The position numbers and the translations under genes are program-made. From the NCBI GenBank assembly GCA_900549475.1, contig UROF01000017.1:1-50469 (forward strand): 50,469 nt of DNA, in the 5' to 3' direction. Positions within the stretch are counted from its first letter, which is position 1. Each line of letters opens with the position of its first letter. Origin of the DNA: an uncultured Eubacteriales bacterium. GTDB taxonomy: Bacteria; Bacillota; Clostridia; Oscillospirales; Oscillospiraceae. Shown here piece by piece: positions 30,511 to 39,657 of the stretch. The notes under the pieces are model-generated. The model saw nothing but the letters and a program-made list of their open reading frames with translations. It made no database searches and was not told the DNA's origin.

Positions 30511-33240
30511 TTATCGACCGCAGCACTGCTTATACTTCTTGCCGCTGCCGCAGGGACAGGGATCGTTCCGGCCCACTTTCTGGACCCGGCGGGGCTGCTT
30601 CTTCACGGTGCCGTCGCCCCGGCCCTCGGTGATGCCGGTGGCTACCCGCTCCCGCTTGATCTCCTCGTTGCTCTTGAGCCGCACGGAGTACAGACGGCGG
30701 ACGGTCTCCTCCTGGATAGCCGCTATCATCTCATCAAACATATGCATGCTCTCGCGCTGATAGGCCTGTACGGGATCATTCTGGGCATAGGCCTGGAGAC
30801 GGATGGCCTGGCGCAGATCCTGCATGGCGTCGATGTGATCCATCCAGTACTCGTCTACCACCCGCAGCATGATCACCCGCTCCAGCTCCCGCATGACGGG
30901 GGAGGTGATCTCCTTCTCCTTGGCGGCATAGACCTCCAGGGCCTTGTCGGTGAACTTCTGGATAAAGTCGTCGGCGCTGGTGTGAGCCACCTCGTCGGCG
31001 TCAAACTTGAAGGCGTACTTGGGGAAGAAGGTACCCTCCAGGGTGGACATCATGGCCCGGTAGCTGTCGCTGTCCAGATGCTTCTGGCCGGCAAACGCAG
31101 CGGTGACATTGTGGGTGATGATGGTGGAGATCATGCCGGCGATCAGCTCGTGGATGTCCCGGCCGTCCAGGACCTCCTTGCGCTGGCCGTAGATCAGCTC
31201 ACGCTGCTTGTTCATCACGTCGTCGTACTCCAGGGTGCTCTTACGGGCCTGGAAGTTCCGGGACTCCACGCTGGTCTGGGCGTTCTCAATGGACTTGGTG
31301 AGCATCTTGTTCTCGATGGGCATATCCTCGTCGATGTCCAGCTTGTCCATGAGATTGGTGATCCGGTCGCCGCCGAACAGCCGCATCAGATCGTCGTCCA
31401 GGGAGAGATAGAACCTGGTTTCGCCGGGATCGCCCTGTCGGCCGGCACGGCCGCGGAGCTGGTTATCAATACGGCGGGAGTCGTGACGCTCAGTGCCGAT
31501 GATGAAGAGGCCGCCGGCAGCACGGACGGCGTCAGCCTCGCCGGCGATCTCGTCCTTGTGCTTCTGAAGGCTCTCGGCAAACATCTTCCGGGCATCCAGG
31601 ATCTCCTGGTTGTCAGTATCGGCGTAACCGGTGGCTTCAGCGATCAGTTCATCGGAGAGGCCTGCCTTCTTCAGATCGTTTTTGGCCATGTACTCGGCGT
31701 TGCCGCCCAGCATGATATCGGTACCACGACCGGCCATGTTGGTGGCCACGGTGACAGCCCCCAGCTTGCCGGCCTGGGCTACGATCTCCGCTTCACGCTC
31801 GTGGTTCTTGGCGTTCAGAAGGTTGTGCTTGATGCCCTCTTTCTGGAGGAGCTTGCTGAGGTGCTCGTTCTTCTCAATGGATACGGTACCCACCAGGACC
31901 GGCTGGCCCTTGGCGTGGCACTCCTTGATCTGCTGGATCACGGCCCGGTACTTGGCGGCCTCCGTCTTATAGACCACGTCGGAATCATCCTTACGGGCCA
32001 GAGGACGGTTGGTGGGGATCTCGATGATATCCAGCTTGTAAATGGTACCGAATTCCTCCTCTTCGGTGAGGGCGGTACCGGTCATACCGGAGAGCTTGTT
32101 GTACAGACGGAAGTAGTTCTGGAAGGTGATGGTGGCCAGGGTCTTGCTCTCCCGCTCCACCTTTACCCGCTCCTTGGCCTCGATAGCCTGATGGAGACCG
32201 TCGCTGTAGCGCCGGCCAAACATGAGACGGCCGGTGAACTCGTCCACGATGACTACCTGACCGTCTTTGATGACATAGTCGATGTCCTTCTTCATCACAC
32301 CGTGGGCCTTGATAGCCTGGTTGATGTGGTGGGCCAGGGTAGAGTTCTCCGGATCGGAGAGATTGTCTACATGGAAGAACTCCTCCGCCTTCTTCACGCC
32401 CCGGGCGGTGAGGGTGGCGGTACGGGCCTTCTCGTCCACAATATAGTCGGCGTCGATGTCGGTATCCTCTTCCGCCTTCTCATCGGTCTCCTTGATGACC
32501 AGCTTCTTCAAAGGCCGGACGAACATCTCCGCCATGTCGTACATCTGAGTGGACTTTTCGCCCATACCGGAGATGATGAGGGGCGTCCGGGCTTCATCGA
32601 TGAGGATGGAGTCCACCTCGTCCACGATGGCAAAATTGTGGCCCCGCTGGACCAGCTCGGTGGAATAAAGGGCCATGTTGTCCCGCAGGTAGTCAAAGCC
32701 CATCTCGTTGTTGGTGCCGTAGGTGATGTCGGCGGCATAGGCCTTCTGCCGGGCGGCCTTGTCCATGTCGTGGATGATCAGGCCCACGCTGAGTCCCAGG
32801 AAGCGGTAGACCTTGCCCATCCACTCACTGTCGCGCTTGGCCAGGTAGTCGTTGACAGTGACGATATGGACGCCAAGACCCGTAAGGGCGTTGAGGTAGG
32901 CGGGAAGGGTGGCCACCAGGGTCTTGCCTTCACCGGTCTTCATCTCGGCGATACGGCCCTGGTGCAGCACCACGCCGCCCACCAGCTGTACCCGGTAGGG
33001 CCGAAGGCCCAGTACCCGCACGCTTGCCTCACGCACAGCGGCAAAGGCCTCAGGCAGAATGTCATCCAATGTCTCGCCCTGTGCCAGACGCTCCTTGAAC
33101 TCCGCGGTCTTGGCGGTGAGCTGCTGGTCGGTAAGGGCCTTATATTCCGGCTCCAGAGCCTCGATCTTGTCCACGATGGGATAGATCTGTTTGAGCTCCC
33201 GGTCGCTGTAGCTGCCAAAAATCTTTGTTATCAAACCCAT
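30511..33240 (-). CDS. secA: Preprotein translocase ATPase SecA
   Basis: 909-residue motor of Sec export. The Walker A MKTGEGKTL (about 104-112), VDEVDSILIDEARTPL (about 207-222, DEAD motif), and helicase motifs TNMAGRGTDI and GRAGRQGDPG are clear. The preprotein cross-linking and helical scaffold domains follow. The C-terminal NDPCPCGSGKKYKQCCGR is the zinc-binding SEC-C tail that contacts SecB or ribosomes. MGLITKIFGS at 33240 is the family start; the frame continues 14 codons upstream without need. Transcribed alone, divergent from polA. Confidence 0.98.
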   Translation of the reverse strand: MGLITKIFGSYSDRELKQIYPIVDKIEALEPEYKALTDQQLTAKTAEFKERLAQGETLDDILPEAFAAVREASVRVLGLRPYRVQLVGGVVLHQGRIAEMKTGEGKTLVATLPAYLNALTGLGVHIVTVNDYLAKRDSEWMGKVYRFLGLSVGLIIHDMDKAARQKAYAADITYGTNNEMGFDYLRDNMALYSTELVQRGHNFAIVDEVDSILIDEARTPLIISGMGEKSTQMYDMAEMFVRPLKKLVIKETDEKAEEDTDIDADYIVDEKARTATLTARGVKKAEEFFHVDNLSDPENSTLAHHINQAIKAHGVMKKDIDYVIKDGQVVIVDEFTGRLMFGRRYSDGLHQAIEAKERVKVERESKTLATITFQNYFRLYNKLSGMTGTALTEEEEFGTIYKLDIIEIPTNRPLARKDDSDVVYKTEAAKYRAVIQQIKECHAKGQPVLVGTVSIEKNEHLSKLLQKEGIKHNLLNAKNHEREAEIVAQAGKLGAVTVATNMAGRGTDIMLGGNAEYMAKNDLKKAGLSDELIAEATGYADTDNQEILDARKMFAESLQKHKDEIAGEADAVRAAGGLFIIGTERHDSRRIDNQLRGRAGRQGDPGETRFYLSLDDDLMRLFGGDRITNLMDKLDIDEDMPIENKMLTKSIENAQTSVESRNFQARKSTLEYDDVMNKQRELIYGQRKEVLDGRDIHELIAGMISTIITHNVTAAFAGQKHLDSDSYRAMMSTLEGTFFPKYAFKFDADEVAHTSADDFIQKFTDKALEVYAAKEKEITSPVMRELERVIMLRVVDEYWMDHIDAMQDLRQAIRLQAYAQNDPVQAYQRESMHMFDEMIAAIQEETVRRLYSVRLKSNEEIKRERVATGITEGRGDGTVKKQPRRVQKVGRNDPCPCGSGKKYKQCCGR

Positions 33241-33295
33241 TATCGAAACACTCCTCTTTCGTGAGAGTAAAAATCCACACACAAATACAGCGTAC

Positions 33296-33324
33296 AGTAT
33301 ACCACACCAAAATCGGTTTGAAAA
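33296..33324 (-). promoter_or_regulatory. Candidate secA promoter
   Basis: Minus strand -10 TATACT (33296-33301), 17-base spacer, weak -35 TTTTCA (33319-33324). Confidence 0.45.
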
Positions 33325-33412
33325 GGGGAAAAAGGGGGGAAGTGCCGGAAAAAGGGGGGCTTTCTCTGGTCAAAGCGACGGCGGGAGAAGGAACTGGCAG
33401 GGGAAAAGGCGA

Positions 33413-33441
33413 TTGTATTTTTGGGGAAAAGGCGGTATACT
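33413..33441 (+). promoter_or_regulatory. polA promoter
   Basis: -35 TTGTAT (33413-33418), 17-base spacer, -10 TATACT (33436-33441), about 48 bases before the GTG start. Confidence 0.7.
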
Positions 33442-33488
33442 GTATCCTGATATGTTATGCGCCTGACCCGGCAGAGGAGGAAACGACA

Positions 33489-36131
33489 GTGAAACTTATG
33501 GTCATCGACGGCAACAGCATCATCAACCGCTCTTTTTATGGCGTGCGGCCCCTGACCACCCGGGAGGGCCTGCCCACCAATGCGGTCTATGGCTTTGTCA
33601 CCACGCTGCTCAAGCTCTTGGATGAAGAAAAGCCCCAGGCTCTCTGCGTCACCTTTGACCGCCGGGAGCCCACCTTCCGGCATCTCTCCTATGAGGGCTA
33701 CAAGGCCCAGCGCAAGGGCATGCCGGAGGAGCTGGCGGCCCAGATGCCCCTCCTCAAGGAACTGCTGGACGCCATGGATATCCCCCGCTACGAGCTGGCC
33801 GGCTACGAGGCCGACGACCTCATCGGCACCATCTCCCGGAAATGCGAGGCGGCGGGATGGGACTGCGTGGCGGTCACCGGAGACAAGGACAGTCTCCAGC
33901 TCATCACCGACCACACCATGGTGAAGTTGGTGTCCACCCGCATGGGTCAGACCACCACCAAGGATATGACACCGGCGGCCTTCACCGCCGATTACGGTTT
34001 TGCTCCCATCCACATGGTGGACCTGAAGGCCCTGATGGGGGACGCCAGCGACAATATTCCCGGCGTTCCCGGCGTGGGGGAAAAGACCGCTATGGCCCTG
34101 GTGCAGAAGTACGAAAGCGTGGCGGCCATCTACGCCGCCCTTCCGGATATCGATGCCAAGCCCGGGGTCATCAAGAAGCTCCAGGCGGGGGAGGAATCCG
34201 CCCGGATGAGCTACCAGCTGGCTACCATTGTTACCGACGCGCCCCTGGACTTTGTCCCGGAGGACAATCTCCGCCGCAGCCCCAAGGGAGAGTTGAGGGA
34301 CGTCCTTCTGCGGCTGGAATTCACCAAGCTTATGGATAAGCTCCTGCCTGCGGCCCCGGTGGAGGAGGAGCCGGTGGAATTTACCGGCACCTGCGAGAGT
34401 GAGGTAGTGGACACCTGGGAGCGGGCGGAGGAGCTGCTGACCCTCTGGCGCAAGCAGGCGGAGCCGGTAGCCTGCCTGATGCTGCCGGATCTGGGTGGTC
34501 TGTGTGTGGAGTGGGGGACCGAGACGGCTGGCAAGGCAGCGGTATTTCTCCCCAGCCGCCTGGAGCGCTACAACGACTTTTTGCGGCAGTTCTTTGCCGC
34601 TGATATCCAAAAGGTCTCCCACGAGGTGAAGGACCTGACCAGGACGCTCCTGGCGGAGGGCCTGCCGGCGGATGGCATCGTCTTTGATACCGCTCTCGCG
34701 GGGTACCTCCTGGACGCCACCGCAGGCCACTACGACCTGGAGCGGCTGGCCATGAGCTGGCTCCACACCGCCGTGCCCAAGGCAGAGGCCTACCTCTCCC
34801 CGGAGGCTTTCACCCCCATGGGGGAGGACCCCCAGGCTCTGGGGGCCTTCCTGAGCCATGCCGCCCTGGTGGCGGCCCTGCACCGGGCCATGGTCCCCAA
34901 GCTCACGGAGCTGGAGATGGACTACCTCTTCCAGGAGGTGGAGATGCCCCTGTGCCGGGTTCTGGCGGAGATGGAGCTTGCCGGATTCCGGGTGGATGCC
35001 CGGGCTCTCCAGGCCTTCGGCCAGGTGCTGGACGAGGCCATTGCCCAGCTGGAGGAGAAGATCTACTCCTACGCCGGACCCTTCAATATCAACTCTCCCA
35101 AACAGCTGGGGGAGGTCCTCTTTGAGCGCCTGGGCCTGCCCGCCCAGAAAAAGACCAAGACCGGATGGTCCACCAATGCCGATGTGCTGGAGAAGCTGCG
35201 CTTCCAGCACCCCATCGTGGATGAGGTCCTCTCCTACCGGCAGTATACCAAGCTGAAAAGCACCTACGTGGAGGGGCTTCTCAAGGTCATCTCCCCCGAC
35301 GGCCGGGTCCGCACCAGCTTCCAGATGACCGTCACTGCCACGGGGCGGCTGAGCTCCACGGAGCCCAACCTCCAGAACATCCCCACCCGGACGGAGCTGG
35401 GCAGTGAGCTGCGGCGGATGTTTGCCGCCGGGGAGGGCATGGTGCTGGTGGACGCGGACTACAGTCAGATCGAGCTGCGGCTCCTGGCTCATATCTCCGG
35501 CGACCAGGCCATGCAGGAGGCCTTCCTCTCCGGGGAGGACTTCCACACCGTCACCGCCGCCCATGTGTTCGGCGTGGCCCTGGCGGACGTGACGCCTGCC
35601 ATGCGCCGGGCTGCCAAGGCGGTGAACTTCGGCATCGTCTACGGCATCTCCGCATTCTCCCTCAGCCAGGACCTGGGGGTGACGGTGGCGGAGGCCAAGG
35701 CGTATATGGAGGCCTACTTTGCCCGGTTCCCCGGGGTGAAGCACTATATGGAGTCCGTGGTGGAGAAGGCAAAGGCCGAGGGCTTCGTGGAGACCCTCTG
35801 GCATCGCCGCCGGGCTCTGCCGGAGATCAAGGCCTCCAACTTCAATACCCGCTCCTTCGGCGAGCGGGTGGCGCTGAACATGCCCATCCAGGGCACCGCC
35901 GCCGACATCATCAAGCTGGCCATGGTCCGGGTACACCGGCGGCTGAAAGGGGAAAACCTTGCCGCCCGGCTCATCATGCAGGTCCACGACGAACTGATCG
36001 TGGAGTGCCCGGAGAGCGAGGCGGAGCATGTAAAAGCCCTTCTCACGGAGGAGATGGAGGGGGCGGCGGCGCTGTCTGTGCCGCTTACCGCCGAGGCCAA
36101 CAGCGGGAAAAACTGGCTGGAGTGCCATTGA
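33489..36131 (+). CDS. polA: DNA polymerase I
   Basis: 880 residues, the length of B. subtilis PolA. The 5'-nuclease domain (1-290) has MVIDGNSIINRSFYG, YEADDLIGT and GDASDNIPGVPGVGEKTA. The central 3'-5' exonuclease fold (about 300-470) is present, but the FDTETD motif of proofreading enzymes is replaced by a segment like PVACLMLP, so editing is probably lost. The polymerase domain holds motif A DADYSQIELRLLAHISGD, motif B RRAAKAVNFGIVYGIS and motif C MQVHDEL. The start is GTG 33489, eight bases after GAGGAGG, giving MKLMVIDGNS; a much longer open frame upstream is not used. First gene of a plus-strand run through tsaD. Confidence 0.97.
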   Translation: MKLMVIDGNSIINRSFYGVRPLTTREGLPTNAVYGFVTTLLKLLDEEKPQALCVTFDRREPTFRHLSYEGYKAQRKGMPEELAAQMPLLKELLDAMDIPRYELAGYEADDLIGTISRKCEAAGWDCVAVTGDKDSLQLITDHTMVKLVSTRMGQTTTKDMTPAAFTADYGFAPIHMVDLKALMGDASDNIPGVPGVGEKTAMALVQKYESVAAIYAALPDIDAKPGVIKKLQAGEESARMSYQLATIVTDAPLDFVPEDNLRRSPKGELRDVLLRLEFTKLMDKLLPAAPVEEEPVEFTGTCESEVVDTWERAEELLTLWRKQAEPVACLMLPDLGGLCVEWGTETAGKAAVFLPSRLERYNDFLRQFFAADIQKVSHEVKDLTRTLLAEGLPADGIVFDTALAGYLLDATAGHYDLERLAMSWLHTAVPKAEAYLSPEAFTPMGEDPQALGAFLSHAALVAALHRAMVPKLTELEMDYLFQEVEMPLCRVLAEMELAGFRVDARALQAFGQVLDEAIAQLEEKIYSYAGPFNINSPKQLGEVLFERLGLPAQKKTKTGWSTNADVLEKLRFQHPIVDEVLSYRQYTKLKSTYVEGLLKVISPDGRVRTSFQMTVTATGRLSSTEPNLQNIPTRTELGSELRRMFAAGEGMVLVDADYSQIELRLLAHISGDQAMQEAFLSGEDFHTVTAAHVFGVALADVTPAMRRAAKAVNFGIVYGISAFSLSQDLGVTVAEAKAYMEAYFARFPGVKHYMESVVEKAKAEGFVETLWHRRRALPEIKASNFNTRSFGERVALNMPIQGTAADIIKLAMVRVHRRLKGENLAARLIMQVHDELIVECPESEAEHVKALLTEEMEGAAALSVPLTAEANSGKNWLECH

Positions 36132-36189
36132 GACAGATCACCCGGCGGGAGGCGGTTTGGCGCGCCCCGGGCCGGGTGGAGGAGGACCT

Positions 36190-36666
36190 ATGAATTATCA
36201 ACTGATCCCTATGACCAGCGAGCACCTGGACCAGGTGGCGGAGATCGAGCGGCTGTGCTTTTCGGACCCCTGGTCCCGGCGGATGCTCTCGGAGCACCTG
36301 GAAAACGAGTGCGCCGCCACCATCGTGGCCCAGGGGACGGACGGTACTGTCCTGGGCTATGCGGGACTTCTGGTGGTGCTGGACGAGGGCTATATCACCA
36401 ACGTGGCTGTAAGGCCGGAGTACCGCCGCCAGGGCATTGCCTCGGAGCTGCTGGAGGTGTTCCGCCGCTTCGGGGAAGGAAACCACATGGCCTTTCTCAC
36501 CCTGGAGGTCCGCGCCTCCAATACCGCCGCCCGGGCCCTCTATCAGAAGCACGGCTACGCCGAGGTGGGCTGCCGGAAAAATTACTACGAGCATCCCAAG
36601 GAGGATGCCATCATCATGACATTGGAGTTTGCAAAAAATGGAACTGAGACTGCTGACGGCCAGTGA
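36190..36666 (+). CDS. rimI: Ribosomal protein S18-alanine N-acetyltransferase
   Basis: 158-residue GNAT enzyme of the RimI type. It has the family markers AEIERLCFSDPWS (about 18-30), YITNVAVRPEYRRQGIASELL (about 68-88) with the acetyl-CoA loop, and LEVRASNTAARALYQKHGY (about 104-122). It acetylates the N-terminal Ala of S18. RimI and TsaD are regularly neighbours in Firmicutes; here tsaD follows after three other genes, and tsaE/tsaB are absent. ATG 36190 has GGAGGAC before it. The 3' end overlaps the next gene by 29 bases. Confidence 0.9.
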   Translation: MNYQLIPMTSEHLDQVAEIERLCFSDPWSRRMLSEHLENECAATIVAQGTDGTVLGYAGLLVVLDEGYITNVAVRPEYRRQGIASELLEVFRRFGEGNHMAFLTLEVRASNTAARALYQKHGYAEVGCRKNYYEHPKEDAIIMTLEFAKNGTETADGQ

Positions 36667-37246
36667 GCTGGCCATCGCTTACGATACTGACCTGCGGGAG
36701 GCGTTCCCGCCCTCTGAGCTCAAGCCTCTCTCCGCCATGGAGAATCTGAGGAGCCGGGGCCTCTATGATCCCCTGTGCCTCTTTGACGACGACGGCAGCG
36801 CCATGGGCTATATCCTTCTCTGGAAGCATCTGGACGGGCGCTACCTGCTCATCGACTACCTCTGTGTCCCTGCCCGCCGGCGCAACGGCGGTATCGGGGC
36901 CAAGCTCATCCGCATGGCCATCGACCGCTATCCGGTGGGTACCGTGTTCATCGGCGAGTCCGAGGCGCCTACCGGCGACCCGGCCCGGGATGAGATGATC
37001 CTTCGCCGGCTGGGATTTTACGACCGCTGCGGCGCCCTTACCCTGGGCTATGACTGTGCCCTGTTCGGTGTCCACTTCAAGACTATCTGCTGGGCGGAGC
37101 CCATGCCGCCGGAGGCGGAGATCCTCCGCAAGCACCAGGAGATCTATCTCAATCAGTTTGGACGGGAGCGCTACGACCGCTATATTCAGCTGCCCCTGCA
37201 GCCTGGCGAGGCTGTTCGCCCGGTGACCGACTGGACGGAGGCTTGA
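36638..37246 (+). CDS. GNAT family N-acetyltransferase
   Basis: 202 residues. The acetyltransferase core is LLIDYLCVPARRRNGGIGAKLIRMAI (about 68-93), with the R-x-x-G-x-G/A acetyl-CoA loop. A C-terminal extension (about 140-202) is not typical of RimI. Substrate unknown. The start overlaps the end of rimI by 29 bases in another frame; ATG 36638 has GGAG ten bases upstream, and an in-frame TTG at 36629 is less likely. One base separates its stop from the next ATG, so rimI, this gene and the HAM1-like gene are translationally coupled. Confidence 0.85.
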   Translation: MELRLLTASELAIAYDTDLREAFPPSELKPLSAMENLRSRGLYDPLCLFDDDGSAMGYILLWKHLDGRYLLIDYLCVPARRRNGGIGAKLIRMAIDRYPVGTVFIGESEAPTGDPARDEMILRRLGFYDRCGALTLGYDCALFGVHFKTICWAEPMPPEAEILRKHQEIYLNQFGRERYDRYIQLPLQPGEAVRPVTDWTEA

Positions 37247-37247
37247 G

Positions 37248-37892
37248 ATGCGGCAGATCCTGCTGGGTACCACAAACCCCGCCAAGGCGGACTACTTTAC
37301 CCGCATCCTGGAGGGATACGACGTGTCCTTCCTGACCCTGAGGGACCTGGATATCCGGAACATCCCAGACGAGGCGGGCAGCAGTCCTCTGGAGAATGCC
37401 CGGGCCAAGGCGGCCTGCTACGGCCAATTCTGGGACTATGTGCTCACCCAGGATGCCGCTTTGTACATCCGGGAGCTGGCTCTGGACGATCCCCGGCAGC
37501 CGGGACTCACCGTCCGCCGCCGGAGCGACGGCCATGTGATGACCGACGAGGAGGCCATCGCCCACTACGCAGGCCTTGCCCATGAGCTGGGAGGCCGGAT
37601 GACCTGCTGGTACCAGGAGGGCTACGCTGTGGCCAACCATGGCAAGGTCACCGGCTTTATGGACGACGGGCCCATCAACGACATTTACCGCTTCTACATG
37701 GTGGATAAGCCCTACCCCAGCTATATGCCGGGGTGGCCTCTGGACAGCCTCTCTGTCTGGCCCGCTACGGGCAAGTACTTCGTGGAGGACCGGGAGCGTT
37801 ACCTCTCCGAGGTGGATCAGATGCTGGCCAAAGATTTTGCCGAGGCCCGGCGGCGTTTCCTGGTGGAGAGCCTGGAACTGACAAAGCGGTAA
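37248..37892 (+). CDS. HAM1/RdgB-like non-canonical purine NTP pyrophosphatase, divergent
   Basis: 214 residues. The start RQILLGTTNPAKADYFTRIL corresponds to the ATxNxxKxxE motif of RdgB/HAM1, and SPLENARAKAACYGQ (about 45-59) to SFxENAxxKA. QDAALYIREL (about 68-77) fits the metal/nucleotide region. The second half is more divergent than in true RdgB, so the substrate could differ from ITP/XTP. No signal or membrane segment. It overlaps the operon rhythm of rimI and GNAT (one-base gap) and may belong to the same transcription unit. Confidence 0.75.
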   Translation: MRQILLGTTNPAKADYFTRILEGYDVSFLTLRDLDIRNIPDEAGSSPLENARAKAACYGQFWDYVLTQDAALYIRELALDDPRQPGLTVRRRSDGHVMTDEEAIAHYAGLAHELGGRMTCWYQEGYAVANHGKVTGFMDDGPINDIYRFYMVDKPYPSYMPGWPLDSLSVWPATGKYFVEDRERYLSEVDQMLAKDFAEARRRFLVESLELTKR

Positions 37893-37991
37893 CTCTACGG
37901 AACGTCGGTTGTGCTGCCTCTACCGCCGTAGTAGGATAGGCGGGCAGGGCGATGCCCTGGATATTAACAGCAACGAGGGAGGCGGCAGCAC

Positions 37992-38576
37992 ATGGACAGT
38001 GAGAGAATTGGCGGCGTTATTCTCCGCCTGCGGCGGGAACGGGGCCTGACCCAGCGGCAGCTGGCGGAGCGGCTCCATGTCACCGACAAGGCGGTGAGCA
38101 AGTGGGAGCGGGGCCAGGGATGCCCCGATGTGTCCCTGCTGACAGCTCTGTCCCAGGCCCTGGGAGCGGATCTGACGGCGCTGCTCAGCGGCCAGCTGCC
38201 TTCCGAGGAAGCATCGGGAGGAAATATGAAACGAGCGAAATACTATGTCTGCCCCGTCTGCGGCGCTATCACCATGACCACCGGCCAGAGCACAGTCAGC
38301 TGCTGCGGCAGGAGCCTGGAGGCACTGGTGCCTCAAAAGGCGGCGGAGGCGGACAAGCTGACGGTAGAGCGGATCGAGGATGAGTGGTACATTACCTCCA
38401 GCCATCCCATGACCAAAGAGCACCACATTGCATTCCTGGCCTTTGCCGCCGGGGACCGGGTCCAGATGATCCGCCAGTATCCGGAGTGGGATCTGTCGGT
38501 GCGGATCCCTGCCCGGGGACACGGGATGCTGTTGTGGTACTGCACCCAACACGGCCTGTTCAGCCAGCTGCTGTAA
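37992..38576 (+). CDS. XRE DNA-binding domain fused to a desulfoferrodoxin-like domain
   Basis: 194 residues. An XRE helix-turn-helix (about 8-62: LRRERGLTQRQLAERLHV, DKAVSKWERGQGCPDV) is followed by a desulfoferrodoxin-like part. CPVC (87-90) and CC (104-105) reproduce the four-Cys iron site of desulforedoxin. HPMTKEHH (His138, His144) and YCTQHGL (Cys184, His187) reproduce superoxide-reductase centre II ligands, while the first His ligand (KEKH in Desulfovibrio) is missing. This suggests a redox- or iron-sensing regulator; enzymatic activity is uncertain. A second ribosome site GGGAGG with ATG 38226 (Met79) lies at the domain junction and could yield the iron domain alone. RBS of the full gene is GGGAGG. 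Confidence 0.85.
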   Translation: MDSERIGGVILRLRRERGLTQRQLAERLHVTDKAVSKWERGQGCPDVSLLTALSQALGADLTALLSGQLPSEEASGGNMKRAKYYVCPVCGAITMTTGQSTVSCCGRSLEALVPQKAAEADKLTVERIEDEWYITSSHPMTKEHHIAFLAFAAGDRVQMIRQYPEWDLSVRIPARGHGMLLWYCTQHGLFSQLL

Positions 38577-38612
38577 GGCCTGTGACACTTACCGAAGAAG
38601 GAGCGTATTGTT

Positions 38613-39614
38613 ATGCTGATCCTGGCTTTTGAATCCTCCTGCGACGAGACCGCTGCGGCGGTAGTCCGTGACGGACGGCAGGTCCTCAGCGACGCCATAC
38701 TGTCCCAGGCGGACATGCACGCCATTTACGGCGGCGTAGTGCCGGAGATCGCCTCCCGCAAGCACGTGGAGGCCATCGCGGGCCTGGCGGAGAAAGCCCT
38801 GGCTGACGCCGGGGTGACAAAATCAGATATCGACGCTGTGGCGGTGACCTACGGCCCCGGCCTCATCGGGGCCCTGCTGGTGGCGGTGAACTTTGCCAAG
38901 GCAGCGGCCTATGCCCTGGGGAAACCTCTGATCCCGGTGCACCATCTCCGGGGCCACATTGCCGCCAACTACATCGCTTTCCCGGAGCTGGAGCCACCTT
39001 TCCTGGCTCTGTGCATCTCCGGGGGCAACTCCATGCTGGTGGATGTCCGGGACTATACCGATATGGAGATCCTGGGGGCCACTCGGGACGACGCGGCGGG
39101 GGAGTGCTTTGACAAGATCGCCCGGGTGCTGGGGCTGCCCTACCCCGGCGGTAGACCTATGGAGCTGCTGGCGGAGGGGGGCGACGATACCCGCTACCCG
39201 CTGCCTCGGGCCAAGATTGCGGACAATGACCTGGATATGTCCTTCTCCGGTCTCAAGACGGCGGCGGTGAACCTGGTCCACAACGCCCAGCAGAAGGGGG
39301 AGGAACTGGACCGCTCCAGTCTGGCGGCATCGGTGGCTGCGGCCATCAGTGAGGAGCTGGTGCCCCGGGCCATGGAGGCCGCCCGGCGCTGTGGCCGGAC
39401 CACTCTGGTGGCCGCCGGAGGCGTGGCCGCCAACAAGCGCATCCGGGGAGATCTGGAGCGAGCTTGCCGGGAGAATGGCCTGAAACTGTATCTGCCGCCC
39501 CTGTCTCTGTGCGGTGATAACGGCGCTATGATCGGAAGTCAGGCATATTATGAGTATTTGGCGGGAAATCTGGCGGATATGAGCCTGAATGCATACGCAA
39601 ATCTTGAAATATGA
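38613..39614 (+). CDS. tsaD: tRNA N6-adenosine threonylcarbamoyltransferase TsaD
   Basis: 333 residues of the Kae1/TsaD family, which places threonylcarbamoyl on A37 of tRNAs reading ANN codons. ILAFESSCDETAAAVV (3-18), VVPEIASRKH (42-51), the metal-binding HHLRGHIAANYIAF (about 109-122) and FDKIARVLGLPYPGG (about 165-179) are all present. An essential enzyme with TsaB, TsaE and TsaC, none of which is in the window. ATG 38613 has AAGAAGGAG before it. It closes a plus-strand run and is followed by a strong terminator. The tRNA-Thr further on is one of its substrates by codon family, probably by coincidence. Confidence 0.97.
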   Translation: MLILAFESSCDETAAAVVRDGRQVLSDAILSQADMHAIYGGVVPEIASRKHVEAIAGLAEKALADAGVTKSDIDAVAVTYGPGLIGALLVAVNFAKAAAYALGKPLIPVHHLRGHIAANYIAFPELEPPFLALCISGGNSMLVDVRDYTDMEILGATRDDAAGECFDKIARVLGLPYPGGRPMELLAEGGDDTRYPLPRAKIADNDLDMSFSGLKTAAVNLVHNAQQKGEELDRSSLAASVAAAISEELVPRAMEAARRCGRTTLVAAGGVAANKRIRGDLERACRENGLKLYLPPLSLCGDNGAMIGSQAYYEYLAGNLADMSLNAYANLEI

Positions 39615-39621
39615 CAATGCG

Positions 39622-39657
39622 GGAAGAGCCGGACAAATCTGTCCGGCTCTTCCTTTT
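39622..39657 (+). terminator. tsaD terminator
   Basis: 14-bp stem GGAAGAGCCGGACA / TGTCCGGCTCTTCC with AATC loop and TTTT tail. Confidence 0.92.
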
